Part shown: in pieces, positions 48,619-58,807 of the stretch
How the letters are laid out: each line of letters starts with the position of its first letter
Position numbering within the stretch: the stretch's first letter is position 1
NCBI GenBank assembly: GCA_003213495.1
Contig: QCMW01000001.1
Location: forward strand, 496,001 to 560,000
Direction of reading: 5' to 3'
From: SAR86 cluster bacterium AG-422-O05
GTDB taxonomy: Bacteria; Pseudomonadota; Gammaproteobacteria; Magnimaribacterales; D2472
DNA length: 64,000 nt
Notes under the pieces: model-generated
The model's database searches: none
What the model was told of the DNA's origin: nothing
What the model saw: the letters and a program-made list of their open reading frames with translations, nothing else
Translations under genes and position numbers: made by a program

Positions 48619-50802
48619 TTGAGTGAACATGCACTCCCAAGTATTCTAATTAATGATTTTTCTGAAAATGATATCTTAAGACTTCCTCCTGATTTTTATA
48701 AAAAAGCATCATCATATTTAAATAAATCAGACATCAAAAAAATACAAAAAGCCTATACTTTGGCTTTTTACGCGCATGAGGGTCAATTAAGAAGAGATGG
48801 CTCAAAATATATAACACATCCTGTAGCAGTCTCGAACATTCTCTTAGATCTAAAGATGGATCCAGATTCAATATGTGCAGCATTAATGCATGATGTACTT
48901 GAAGACTGTGATGTAAATAAGAATAATTTAAAAAAACTATTTGGGGATAGTGTTGCTGAAATTGTTGATGGAGTTAGTAAGCTTGGAAAATTAGATATAA
49001 CCAGTAAGAATGATCGAGATGCTAATAACCTTCAAAAGATGATGTTAGCAATGTCGAAAGATGTTAGAGTAGTTTTAGTTAAGATTTGTGATCGTTTGCA
49101 TAATATGAGAACGATTGAACACCTTCCTCGCTCTAAACAAATAAAAAAATCTAAAGAGACAATTGAATTATATGGTCCATTAGCTCTAAGAATTGGAATG
49201 CAGGATATTCGAGCAGAGCTTGAAGATTTAGCTTTTAGATGCATTCATCCTCTGCGAGCTTCAATGCTTGAAAGTGCAATAAAAAAATCCAGTGGCGGAC
49301 GAAAAAGAATTGTTTCAAAGATAAGGAGAGAGCTAAAGCGACATTTAAAATCTAATGGTGTTGAAAATGTAGGAGTAAAAGGTAGAGAAAAAAATATTTA
49401 TAGTATTTATAGAAAAATTAAGTCTAAACATAAACCTTTCTCAGAAATATTAGATGTTTATGGTTTTAGAATTCTTGTAGACTCAATTGATGATTGTTAT
49501 AGATCTCTTGGCATTATTCACAATTACTTCGCTCCAATAGAGAATAGATTTAAAGATTATATTGCTATTCCTAAGAGTAACGGCTACCAAGCATTGCACA
49601 CTAGCTTATTGGCGCTAAATGCATTTCCAATCGAGGTTCAAATTCAAACTAGGAATATGTCAGAAATTGCTAGTTATGGTATTGCTGCACATTGGCAATA
49701 TAAAACTGCAGATGAAGATTCAAATTCTGAATTAAGGGCTACTAAATGGTTATCAGGTCTAATAGATCTTCAAAAAAAATCAAACAATCCAGAAGAATTT
49801 GCTCAATCCATTAAAACAGATTTAGACTCAGATGAAGTATTTTTATTTTCACCAAAAGGAGATGTTTATGCTTTAAGAAGAGGATCAACTCCAATAGACT
49901 TTGCCTACGAAGTCCACACTGATTTAGGGGATACAATCGTAGGCTGTAAAGTCAATCGAAGTGAAGTTCCTTTAAATGTAGAGTTAGAAACCGGACAGAC
50001 TGTAGAAATTATTACATCTAAAAGTGGTTCTGACTTAGATCCATCATGGCTAAATTATGTTGTTACAAGTAAGGCTAGAAGCGCAATCAGATCAAGATTA
50101 AGAAAGCAGAAAGTTTCAGATGCCAGAAAAGCTGGAAAAGTAATGCTAGAAACTGAATTAAAAAGAGGTGGAACTTCTTTAGATGAGTATAGAGGATCAG
50201 CATTAAAGAAGATTTTAGATTCAATAGGCGTTACGTCTTTAAATAAACTTTTAACAGATCTTGGATTAGGTAAAAGAACAGGAAGTATTATTGCTGAGCG
50301 ATTTTATTCTGGACTGCAAATAAGAGAAGGGATTAAAGAGCCTAAACCTGTTCTAATTATTGACAACAAGATTGAAAGCGTGAGGGTAAGGTTTGCTCGT
50401 TGCTGCTTGCCTTGTTATGGAGATAATGTTGTAGCCCATTCAGATACTGAGAGAGGTATGGTTATTCATCATAAAAAATGCAAACAAGTAACTCCTTTTA
50501 TAAAAAAAGATCCCAGATATATGCCAGCAATTTGGGGTGAAAATAAAAAAGATCATTTATATAAAGTTAGGATTGATATCAACACAGAAGATAAGGTGGG
50601 AGTTTTATCGGATGTTTCTTCAGTTTTTGCAAGATCGGGCATTAATATAGGATATGTAAATACAAAAACTATAGATAAAAAATTTGCAGGCTTTGAAATA
50701 CAAATTGAAGTTAAGGACAAACAAGAACTTAGACAAATTATGCAAAAAATTAGAGCTATGAAAATAACAACTAGTTGTAAACGAAATATTAATGAAAAAT
50801 AG
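48619..50802 (+). CDS. spoT: Bifunctional (p)ppGpp synthetase/hydrolase (TTG start)
   Basis: HD domain HDVLEDC, synthetase YGFRILVDSIDDCYRSLG, TGS and ACT domains; gmk-rpoZ-spoT order. Confidence 0.95.
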   Translation: MSEHALPSILINDFSENDILRLPPDFYKKASSYLNKSDIKKIQKAYTLAFYAHEGQLRRDGSKYITHPVAVSNILLDLKMDPDSICAALMHDVLEDCDVNKNNLKKLFGDSVAEIVDGVSKLGKLDITSKNDRDANNLQKMMLAMSKDVRVVLVKICDRLHNMRTIEHLPRSKQIKKSKETIELYGPLALRIGMQDIRAELEDLAFRCIHPLRASMLESAIKKSSGGRKRIVSKIRRELKRHLKSNGVENVGVKGREKNIYSIYRKIKSKHKPFSEILDVYGFRILVDSIDDCYRSLGIIHNYFAPIENRFKDYIAIPKSNGYQALHTSLLALNAFPIEVQIQTRNMSEIASYGIAAHWQYKTADEDSNSELRATKWLSGLIDLQKKSNNPEEFAQSIKTDLDSDEVFLFSPKGDVYALRRGSTPIDFAYEVHTDLGDTIVGCKVNRSEVPLNVELETGQTVEIITSKSGSDLDPSWLNYVVTSKARSAIRSRLRKQKVSDARKAGKVMLETELKRGGTSLDEYRGSALKKILDSIGVTSLNKLLTDLGLGKRTGSIIAERFYSGLQIREGIKEPKPVLIIDNKIESVRVRFARCCLPCYGDNVVAHSDTERGMVIHHKKCKQVTPFIKKDPRYMPAIWGENKKDHLYKVRIDINTEDKVGVLSDVSSVFARSGINIGYVNTKTIDKKFAGFEIQIEVKDKQELRQIMQKIRAMKITTSCKRNINEK

Positions 50803-50875
50803 TAAAAAAATTTTATTTTTTTTATGTACAATTCTAGTTATAGTCATTTTAATTTTTTCAATGGAGTCAAAAAAA

Positions 50876-51262
50876 ATGCCTAAAGAAATAATATCTACTA
50901 CAAATGCACCTCAAGCAATTGGGCCATACTCTCAAGCAGTAAAAACTAAAAATTTAATGTTTATTTCAGGTCAAATACCCATGGATCCTATGACAGGAAA
51001 TTTAGTTGAAGGATCAATTGAAGATGAAGCTAATCAAGTTCTCAAAAACCTTAAAAGTATTTGTGAAGCTGCAGGATATAGTTTAGATGACGCTGTTAAA
51101 ATAACAATTTTCTTAACTGATCTTGGAAACTTTGCAGTTGTAAACGATGTCATGAAAGAGCATTTTTCTGAGCCTTATCCTGCAAGAGCAACAGTAGAGG
51201 TTTCGGGTCTTCCGCTTGGTGTGAACGTTGAAATTGAGGCTATTATTTCAATAGATGGCTAA
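50876..51262 (+). CDS. ridA: RidA family reactive intermediate deaminase (alternative start at 50792 adds a TM-like segment)
   Basis: ISTTNAPQAIGPYSQAVKTKNLMFISGQIP; GGAG 5' of ATG 50876. Confidence 0.92.
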   Translation: MPKEIISTTNAPQAIGPYSQAVKTKNLMFISGQIPMDPMTGNLVEGSIEDEANQVLKNLKSICEAAGYSLDDAVKITIFLTDLGNFAVVNDVMKEHFSEPYPARATVEVSGLPLGVNVEIEAIISIDG

Positions 51263-52160
51263 TAATTTACTATCAATAAATGATTTATCTAAAAAAGAGA
51301 TATTAGAACTTATTGAATTCGCAAATAATTTTTTTAACGATGAGGGTAGTTTTAGAAGAGAAAGTTTATTTCCTGATAAAACTATAGCTAATGTTTTTTG
51401 TGAGCCAAGCACTAGAACTAAATCTTCGTTTGCAATAGCTGCAAAAAATTTAGGATGTTCTGTAATAGACTTCAATATTGAGAATTCTTCTGTGCAAAAA
51501 GGAGAATCAATTTACGAGACTATTGATGCACTTAACTTAATGGGAGTAGATTTATGTGTTCTCAGACATCCTGAATCTATTATTCGAGAATTGGCAGAAA
51601 CATTACCAGAAATGGTATTTGTAAATGCAGGAGAAGGATCTATTTCTCATCCGACACAAGCTCTTTTAGATTTAAAAACAATAATTGATCATAAGGATAA
51701 GTTAGATGACTTAAATATTGTAATCATTGGAGACCTTGATCATTCAAGAGTTACTTCATCTTTTGTAGAGGGCATCTCAAACTTTGATATAGGTTCTTTA
51801 ACATTTTGTGGACATCCTGAAATGTGTACAAAATACAGAGATCCAAAAATAGGCAGATACGAAGCTGACATGGCAACAGCATTGCAAGATGCTGATGTTG
51901 TTATGACATTAAGAATTCAATACGAAAGATTCGAGAAGGAATTAAATTTAGATTTAGAAACTTATAAAAGCGAATATCAACTTTCGTCAGAAAAACTTGA
52001 GAATGCTAAAGGGGATGCAATAATTATGCATCCAGGGCCTGTAAATTATATAGAAATCACCGAGGCTGTGTATGACTCAGAAAATTCTGTTATAAGACAG
52101 CAAATTGCTAATGGTGTCGCAATAAGAATGGCAGTTTTATCGAGATTTTTGGGCAGTTAA
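51255..52160 (+). CDS. pyrB: Aspartate carbamoyltransferase catalytic subunit
   Basis: FCEPSTRTKSSFAIAAKNLG, HPTQALLDLKTI, HPGPVN. Confidence 0.93.
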   Translation: MANNLLSINDLSKKEILELIEFANNFFNDEGSFRRESLFPDKTIANVFCEPSTRTKSSFAIAAKNLGCSVIDFNIENSSVQKGESIYETIDALNLMGVDLCVLRHPESIIRELAETLPEMVFVNAGEGSISHPTQALLDLKTIIDHKDKLDDLNIVIIGDLDHSRVTSSFVEGISNFDIGSLTFCGHPEMCTKYRDPKIGRYEADMATALQDADVVMTLRIQYERFEKELNLDLETYKSEYQLSSEKLENAKGDAIIMHPGPVNYIEITEAVYDSENSVIRQQIANGVAIRMAVLSRFLGS

Positions 52161-52751
52161 GTAGTTTTTTACAGTCTCAACAATTGCTATGGTATTTTGA
52201 TCAATTTCTATATTAACATGATCGCCTTTAACCATGTTTTTAAGATTTGTGATTGATAGCGTCTCTGGAATTAGGTGTAAATTAAAAGAATTATTTTTTA
52301 CTTTTCCAATAGTTAAACTACAACCATTTACCCCAATATAGCCCTTCTCAAGAATATATTGCTTAAATTTTTTTGGGAAACCAATAATAAAATCTTTAGT
52401 ATTTTCTTTAGAAATAATTTCTTTAACCTTTCCAGTAAAATGTATATGTCCAGACATTAAATGACCTCCAATCTCAGTCGAGGCTGTTATCGATCTTTCA
52501 AGATTAACAAGAGAATTTTTTTTAAGTAATTTTAAGTTCGTTCTCGCAAGAGTTTCGTCAATTACATCAAACTTCAATTTTGTTTTTCCAGTATCTAAAG
52601 ATGTTAAGCAAACCCCATCCACTGAAACGCTAGCTCCTTTTTTAAGTCGAGTATTAAAATTGTTGGGAGGTATTATCTCAATTGAAACACAGTCTTTTTT
52701 AGATGTAACCTTAGAAACTTTGCCAGTACCCTTAACTATTCCAGAAAACAT
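52137..52751 (-). CDS. ribE: Riboflavin synthase alpha chain
   Basis: MFSGIVKGTGKV, GASVSVDGVCLT, GGHLMSGHIHFTG, GYIGVNGCSLTI. Confidence 0.95.
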   Translation of the reverse strand: MFSGIVKGTGKVSKVTSKKDCVSIEIIPPNNFNTRLKKGASVSVDGVCLTSLDTGKTKLKFDVIDETLARTNLKLLKKNSLVNLERSITASTEIGGHLMSGHIHFTGKVKEIISKENTKDFIIGFPKKFKQYILEKGYIGVNGCSLTIGKVKNNSFNLHLIPETLSITNLKNMVKGDHVNIEIDQNTIAIVETVKNYLTAQKSR

Positions 52752-53390
52752 TTATGCTCCCCATTCTTCTCTATATTTATTTAAATTTGGCAAGAATTCT
52801 GAATACGTCAAATCATTTGCAACAAAGTTTATCAAAGTATCAAGATTTACAATGGATTCAACTTTTATATTAAATTCAGTACTCAGTTCTGAGCTAGATG
52901 ACATCTCTGAATTGCCTTTTTCTTGTCTATCAAGGCCAACTATAAAACATGCTGGAGAGGCATCTAAATTTAATATTGTTTCAATTGACTCTCTGCCAGC
53001 AGTACCTGCAGATAACACATCATCTATTATTAATACATTTCCATTGGGTTTAGCTCCAATGATATTGCCACCTTCGCCATGGTCTTTTTCCTCTTTTCGG
53101 TTAAACGCAAGAGGGTAATCATTTCCCTGTTCGCTAAAAAGAGTTGCAACAATTGATCCTAGAAATATTCCTTTATATGCAGGACCATAAATACAGTCAA
53201 AATTTAAATTTTTATCCTCGATTGCATCTACATAACATTTTGCAAGTTCATATAAGCTGCATGAGCTAAGCATATTGGCAGCATTAAAAAAATAAGGACT
53301 TGAGCGGCCAGACTTTAATGTAAATTCTCCAAATTGAAGCGATTTTGATTTGATTGCTAATTTTAAGAATGATTCTTGATAATCTTTCAC
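52752..53390 (-). CDS. pyrE: Orotate phosphoribosyltransferase
   Basis: GEFTLKSGRSSPYFFNA, NVLIIDDVLSAGTAGRESI. Confidence 0.95.
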   Translation of the reverse strand: MKDYQESFLKLAIKSKSLQFGEFTLKSGRSSPYFFNAANMLSSCSLYELAKCYVDAIEDKNLNFDCIYGPAYKGIFLGSIVATLFSEQGNDYPLAFNRKEEKDHGEGGNIIGAKPNGNVLIIDDVLSAGTAGRESIETILNLDASPACFIVGLDRQEKGNSEMSSSSELSTEFNIKVESIVNLDTLINFVANDLTYSEFLPNLNKYREEWGA

Positions 53391-54095
53391 TTATTCTATA
53401 CAGGCTTTTTGTTTTTCAATTAATTCTGCAATTGCTGAACTCCCTAATTTAAGCATATCATTAAGTTCATTTTTTGAAAAAGGCACATCTTCAGCAGTTC
53501 CTTGAATTTCAATTAACTCGTCTTTATCGTTCATCACAATATTTAAATCAGTATCTGCTGAACTATCTTCTGAGTAATCTAAATCAAGTAGAACATTGTT
53601 ATCTTTTACTCCAAGTGATACTGCTGCAACATAAGATTTAATTGCTCTTTTATCATCATGATGATTATTAATAGCTGAAAATAATGCCACACATCCACCT
53701 GTTATAGCAGCTGTTCTTGTGCCACCGTCTGCTTGAATTACATCACAATCTATATTTATAGTTTTACCTTTAAGATATTTAAGATTTACTGCTTGACGAA
53801 GCGACCTACCAATTAATCTTTGAATTTCTTGAGTTCTGCCACTCTGCTTTCCTCTTGCGGCTTCTCTACTCATTCTTTCATTTGTAGATCTTGGTAACAT
53901 ACCATATTCCGCAGTAACCCAGCCTTCGTCAGAGTTTTTCATCCACCTAGGAACGTTATGCTCAATTGATGCAGTACAAATCACTTTAGTGTTACCAAAC
54001 GAAACCAATACTGAACCTTCAGCATGAATATTAATATTAATTTCTAGTGAGATTTCTCTGAGCTTATTTAGAGGGCGGTCCTGATTTCTTTTCAT
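53391..54095 (-). CDS. rph: Ribonuclease PH
   Basis: [50 protein letters not shown]. Confidence 0.96.
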   Translation of the reverse strand: MKRNQDRPLNKLREISLEININIHAEGSVLVSFGNTKVICTASIEHNVPRWMKNSDEGWVTAEYGMLPRSTNERMSREAARGKQSGRTQEIQRLIGRSLRQAVNLKYLKGKTINIDCDVIQADGGTRTAAITGGCVALFSAINNHHDDKRAIKSYVAAVSLGVKDNNVLLDLDYSEDSSADTDLNIVMNDKDELIEIQGTAEDVPFSKNELNDMLKLGSSAIAELIEKQKACIE

Positions 54096-54109
54096 TATAG
54101 TTTTGAACT

Positions 54110-54553
54110 TTAACTAAGCTCATTTTTAACAACATTACTCACCATTCCCATATCAGCAGTTCCAGCCAATGTTGACTTCAGAATTCCCATAACTTTCCCC
54201 ATATCTGCCATAGAACTAGCATTTACCTCTGCGATTGCTTCTTTAACTTTTACCGCCACATCCTCTTCACTAAGTTGTTCTGGCTTATATTTTGAAAGAA
54301 CGTCTACCTCACTTTGTTCGTTGTCAGCAAGATCATCTCTACCACCATCTCTAAACTGTGAAATTGAGTCATTTCTTTGTTTAATCATCTTGTTAATGAT
54401 TTGCACAGCTTTTGCATCGTCAACTTCTTCTTTATTATCTATTTCAAATCTTTGGACTTCGGCCATAAACAACCTTAGCGTATCTCGAACAAAATTATCT
54501 TTATCAAGCATAGCTTGTTTCAGGTCATTTTTAATATCTGATAAAAGCGCCAA
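54110..54553 (-). CDS. GatB/YqeY domain protein
   Basis: [53 protein letters not shown]; next to rpsU. Confidence 0.93.
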   Translation of the reverse strand: MALLSDIKNDLKQAMLDKDNFVRDTLRLFMAEVQRFEIDNKEEVDDAKAVQIINKMIKQRNDSISQFRDGGRDDLADNEQSEVDVLSKYKPEQLSEEDVAVKVKEAIAEVNASSMADMGKVMGILKSTLAGTADMGMVSNVVKNELS

Positions 54554-54555
54554 AA

Positions 54556-54771
54556 CTATCTAGATCTTTGCCTAGGAAACGAGAATTTTCTATTGGTTTT
54601 TCTTGCTCTTTTTACAGCAGCTGCCATTAGACGCTTTCTTTTCTCAGTTGGCTTTTCATAGAACTCTCTTGCTCTGATTTCAGGAACTATTGCGGCTTTT
54701 TCACAAGCACGTTTGAATTTCCTTAAACCAATATCAAAATGTTCTGTATCTTTTATAATAATTGAAGGCAT
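54556..54771 (-). CDS. rpsU: 30S ribosomal protein S21
   Basis: [48 protein letters not shown]. Confidence 0.97.
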   Translation of the reverse strand: MPSIIIKDTEHFDIGLRKFKRACEKAAIVPEIRAREFYEKPTEKRKRLMAAAVKRARKTNRKFSFPRQRSR

Positions 54772-54821
54772 AATGTGACGCGTAGTTTAGGCTTTTATTA
54801 ACATTTTTGCAAAACTTTTTT

Positions 54822-55826
54822 ATGAAAACTTTAGGAATTGAGACTTCTTGCGATGAAACAGCAATCGCTATTTACGATTCAGAGAAAGGAATCGTAGGAG
54901 AATCTATTTATAGCCAAATTAATATGCATGCTGAATACGGTGGTGTAGTGCCTGAATTAGCTTCAAGAGATCATTGTTCAAAAATTGTGAAGGTATTAAA
55001 AAATGCGCTTGGAGATCATCCATTAGATAGTATAGATCAAATTGCTTATACCTCAGGACCAGGTCTTTTAGGAGCACTTCTAATTGGTGAAAGTTTTGCT
55101 CAAGGGCTTTCGGAAGCGCTTGATATTCCCTTGATACCAATTAATCATCTTGAGGGACATTTAATGTCACCAATGATGGAGTTTCCAGAGATTAAAATGC
55201 CTTTTATCTGTTTATTAGTATCCGGTGGACATAGCATGATTGTTGATGTTAAAGAAAAGGGCGATTATTCCATACTTGGCCAATCGCAAGATGATGCTGT
55301 TGGAGAGGCATTCGATAAAGTAGCAAAATTATTAGATTTACCATATCCGGGAGGACCACATATTGAAAAACTTGCCTTAGAAGGAGATGAAAATGCTTAT
55401 GACTTTCCAAGACCTATGCTTCATAGTGATACACTTGATATGAGTTTAAGCGGTCTAAAAACCTCAGTTTTATATACTGTTCAAAAGATATCTAATCTGG
55501 ATCAATCTACTAAAGCGAATATAGCTGCATCATTTCAAAAAGCAGTTACAGATGTTTTAGTTGCTAAAATACAAAAGACAGTTAATGAAACAAATAGAAA
55601 CGAAGTGATAATAGCTGGAGGAGTTGCAGCTAATAAATATATAAGAACTAAATTTAAGGATCTTGAGGCAAAGATAGGCATAAAAGTTTATTATCCAGAC
55701 CTTAAATACTGTGGTGATAATGCTGCTATGATTGCTTTTGTGGGATCAATGATGAAACCAAGTAAGCAGGATTATAAAATATCTTCGGCAAGAGCTAGAT
55801 GGCCATTAAATGAGTTAGGAAAATGA
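54822..55826 (+). CDS. tsaD: tRNA N6-adenosine threonylcarbamoyltransferase
   Basis: MKTLGIETSCDETAIAIYD, GGVVPELASRDH, NHLEGHLMSP; divergent from rpsU. Confidence 0.97.
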   Translation: MKTLGIETSCDETAIAIYDSEKGIVGESIYSQINMHAEYGGVVPELASRDHCSKIVKVLKNALGDHPLDSIDQIAYTSGPGLLGALLIGESFAQGLSEALDIPLIPINHLEGHLMSPMMEFPEIKMPFICLLVSGGHSMIVDVKEKGDYSILGQSQDDAVGEAFDKVAKLLDLPYPGGPHIEKLALEGDENAYDFPRPMLHSDTLDMSLSGLKTSVLYTVQKISNLDQSTKANIAASFQKAVTDVLVAKIQKTVNETNRNEVIIAGGVAANKYIRTKFKDLEAKIGIKVYYPDLKYCGDNAAMIAFVGSMMKPSKQDYKISSARARWPLNELGK

Positions 55827-56170
55827 AAGACATTATTTATATAGAAGATTTAAGAGTAAAAACAATCATAGGAATATTCGATTGGGAGCGAGAGACCAAA
55901 CAAGAGGTTAGTATAGATATTGAATTTCTTTTTGATTGCAAGAAAGCCGCTAAAAATGATTCAATAGAAGATACTCTGGATTATAAAAAAATTTGTAAAG
56001 CAGTAATAAAGTATGTTGAAGAATCCTCCTTTCAACTGCAAGAATCACTTATAGAAGGGATAGCAGATTTAATCAAAACAAACTTTGAAGTCGAATCCGT
56101 AAAATTAAGAATTTCAAAACCTGGCGCTTTAAGAGGCGCTAAAGATGTTGGAATTAAAATCGAAAGGTAA
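55823..56170 (+). CDS. folB: Dihydroneopterin aldolase
   Basis: IIYIEDLRVKTIIGIFDWERETKQEVSIDI; KPGALRGAKDVGIKIER. Confidence 0.92.
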   Translation: MKDIIYIEDLRVKTIIGIFDWERETKQEVSIDIEFLFDCKKAAKNDSIEDTLDYKKICKAVIKYVEESSFQLQESLIEGIADLIKTNFEVESVKLRISKPGALRGAKDVGIKIER

Positions 56171-56544
56171 TGAAATATTTTTTGTCAATTGGTAGTAACA
56201 TTGAAGCAACCAAGAATATTGATTCTGCTATAAAAGAACTAGACCTTATTTTTTCCAATATTAATAAATCTTCTACATACCAAACAAAGGCAGTTGGATT
56301 TGAAGGAGATGACTTTCTAAATTTAGTGGTCTCAGGTGACAGCTCACTCAACTTTGATGAATTAAACCTAAAATTAAAAAAAATTGAAGATATGACGGGA
56401 AGGAATAGAAATGCACCAAAATTTAGCGCAAGAACTTTAGATATAGACATTGTTTTACAAGTTGATGATGATGAAATAATTTTCGAGAGCGATGAAATTG
56501 AAAAATATGATTTTGTATCAAATCCACTAAAGGAATTGTTGTGA
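56170..56544 (+). CDS. folK: 2-amino-4-hydroxy-6-hydroxymethyldihydropteridine pyrophosphokinase
   Basis: FLSIGSNIEATKNIDSAIKEL, RNAPKFSARTLDIDIVL; short. Confidence 0.85.
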   Translation: MKYFLSIGSNIEATKNIDSAIKELDLIFSNINKSSTYQTKAVGFEGDDFLNLVVSGDSSLNFDELNLKLKKIEDMTGRNRNAPKFSARTLDIDIVLQVDDDEIIFESDEIEKYDFVSNPLKELL

Positions 56545-57012
56545 ACTATATTTTTTATAGATCTCTTTGAGGAATTTAGTTTCTTCATCTCTAACTTTAA
56601 AAGAAAATCCAGAACTTCTAAATAAACCCTTAGGCACTCTAAACTTAGAAACAATAGGCTCCTTATTCATATTTTCAGTAGATGTGGCAAGGATGCACTT
56701 GTCTCTTGAATAAAAATATTCCCACCATTTATCCATTGTCCAGTTTTCTTTACTAAGTAAAAATCTATTTCTTTTATGCCTAGGAAATATATGGCTTCTG
56801 TTTATACCCATTCCAGATTTATACTTAAAGTCGTATTTCTTAAATCTTATCAAGGCATCTTTGGTTATCCCAACAACACGCCATCCATTAGGGGCCATTC
56901 CAAAAAGAGCACCTAGCATTTTATTTTTTATTGAGTAGGGTACTTCCATTTTTTGAATTTGTAAGAAAGCTTTAAACATTTTATTTTTAATTTGTTTTTG
57001 CTCTATATTCAC
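56527..57012 (-). CDS. Hypothetical protein
   Basis: 161-aa ORF, basic/aromatic-rich, no family recognised with certainty; compact fit. Confidence 0.65.
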   Translation of the reverse strand: MNIEQKQIKNKMFKAFLQIQKMEVPYSIKNKMLGALFGMAPNGWRVVGITKDALIRFKKYDFKYKSGMGINRSHIFPRHKRNRFLLSKENWTMDKWWEYFYSRDKCILATSTENMNKEPIVSKFRVPKGLFRSSGFSFKVRDEETKFLKEIYKKYSSQQFL

Positions 57013-57023
57013 TTTATGGTGTA

Positions 57024-58085
57024 TTAAAAATTCTTTTCAATTGTTGACCATGCAGCCTCTGAAAGAGGGTAAACAGTCATTCCTCTTTCTTCAGCATGTT
57101 TGCTAGCTGCAGTTCCATCTCTAACTCTTCCAAGTATGCCTTGACAAATAGCAGCAATTTTAAACATATTAAATGCCATATAGAACTCCCAATTAGCTGA
57201 AAGGTCTTTGCCGGTGCTTTCAGAATACATATCTCTGTATTCTTGTTCATTAGGCACTCCTAGTTCTTTTAATTTTGCATGATCATAATATGCTTCTTGT
57301 GTTCTCCATGTCAGACAGTGATAACTAAAATCAGCAATTGGATGACCCAATGTTGAAAGTTCCCAATCCAGCACTCCCATCACTTTATTATCTTTTAGAA
57401 TCATATTATCTAAACGATAATCTCCATGTACGATAGTAGTTTCATCATCATCAGGAATATTTTGAGGCAGCCATTCAATAAGGTTATTCATGGCTTCAAT
57501 GTTGTCAGTTTCTGATGCTCGATATTGTTTTGACCATCTAGCGACCTGTCTTGCAACATAGTTTCCAGGTTTTCCGTAATCTTCCAGCCCAATCTTTTTA
57601 TAATCAACGTTATGCAGTTTGACTAACGTATCATTTTTATTTTTGTAAATTTGAATCCTATCTTCTTTTGAGACTGATGGAATCATTGGATCCCAAAAAA
57701 GGTCCCCATCCAAAAAATCCATAACAAAAAAAGTTGTTCCTGCTATATCTTGATCTTCACATAATCCATAAGTTTTTGGTACGGCAACATCTGTTTCATA
57801 CAAAGCGGTAATAACTTTATATTCTCTATCTACAGCATGGGCAGATGGAAGAAGTTTCCCAGGGGGTTTTCTTCTGAGAACAAGATTTATCTTATCTGTA
57901 ATAATTTTATATGTTGGATTTGATTGGCCGCCCTTGAACTGTTCAATTGCATTTATTTTTCCAGCGTCTGGTACATGTGCATCAATCCATGGTTGTAATT
58001 TTGTAGCATCAATTTTAAGACTTTCATCGACTTCTTTAGTTCCAGAGTACTTAGCATCATCAAGAACTTTGCTTGAATCAGTCAT
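57024..58085 (-). CDS. Phosphotransferase (APH) family protein
   Basis: QSNPTYKIITDKINLVLRRKPPGKLLPSAHAVDREYKVI, IVHGDYRLDNMI, GVLDWELSTLGHPIAD. Confidence 0.93.
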   Translation of the reverse strand: MTDSSKVLDDAKYSGTKEVDESLKIDATKLQPWIDAHVPDAGKINAIEQFKGGQSNPTYKIITDKINLVLRRKPPGKLLPSAHAVDREYKVITALYETDVAVPKTYGLCEDQDIAGTTFFVMDFLDGDLFWDPMIPSVSKEDRIQIYKNKNDTLVKLHNVDYKKIGLEDYGKPGNYVARQVARWSKQYRASETDNIEAMNNLIEWLPQNIPDDDETTIVHGDYRLDNMILKDNKVMGVLDWELSTLGHPIADFSYHCLTWRTQEAYYDHAKLKELGVPNEQEYRDMYSESTGKDLSANWEFYMAFNMFKIAAICQGILGRVRDGTAASKHAEERGMTVYPLSEAAWSTIEKNF

Positions 58086-58807
58086 AAAGATCTTCCTCCA
58101 TCCACTCTGATTATTTGGCCGGTAATATACTCGGAGTGAGCAAGAAATTTAACTGTTTCTGCAATATCTTTTTCTGAACCCATTCGTTTTAGGGGAATAT
58201 TTTCTATGACTTTGTTTTTTTGTTCATCAGTCCAAGTTACATCAGGTGGTTCCAGCATAGCTCCAGGAGCAACAGCATTTACTTTAATATCAGGTGCTAA
58301 TTCTCTTGCAAGACCTTTGGTGATCGCCTCAAGGCCTGCTTTTGCAGCTGAGTATATAGAATAATTAGGAACACCTTTTGTTAAATTAGTATCAGTAATA
58401 TTGATAATCGAACCCTTAGAAAGCTTTAATTTATCTTTAAGACCTTGTATTAGAAATAAAGGCCCTTTTAAGTTACTACCAATTAATTTATTCCAATGAT
58501 CCTCTGAAACTTCCTCAATAGGAGTAGGGTAAAAAGTAGAAGCATTATTCACAAGTATATCTATAGAGGGGAACATCTCCTCAACTTCACTCAATATTCT
58601 TTTCACATCATCAGCAATATCTAAATTTCCTTGCACAATTTTTGCCGTATCTGGATTTTTTGAATTAATTTGTGCTGCCAGCTCATCAGCTTCCTGTTTA
58701 GAAGAATTGTAGTGAATAATTATATTCCAGCCTGAATCGCTAAAAGTAAGCGCAATATCTTTACCAATTCTTTTTGCTGCGCCTGTTATAAATATAGTTT
58801 TATTCAT
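58082..58807 (-). CDS. SDR of pteridine-reductase (PTR1/FolM-like) type
   Basis: TGAAKRIGKDIA (TGxxxRxG), LVNNAST, YSIYSAAKAGLE, NAVAPGAML. Confidence 0.85.
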   Translation of the reverse strand: MNKTIFITGAAKRIGKDIALTFSDSGWNIIIHYNSSKQEADELAAQINSKNPDTAKIVQGNLDIADDVKRILSEVEEMFPSIDILVNNASTFYPTPIEEVSEDHWNKLIGSNLKGPLFLIQGLKDKLKLSKGSIINITDTNLTKGVPNYSIYSAAKAGLEAITKGLARELAPDIKVNAVAPGAMLEPPDVTWTDEQKNKVIENIPLKRMGSEKDIAETVKFLAHSEYITGQIIRVDGGRSL

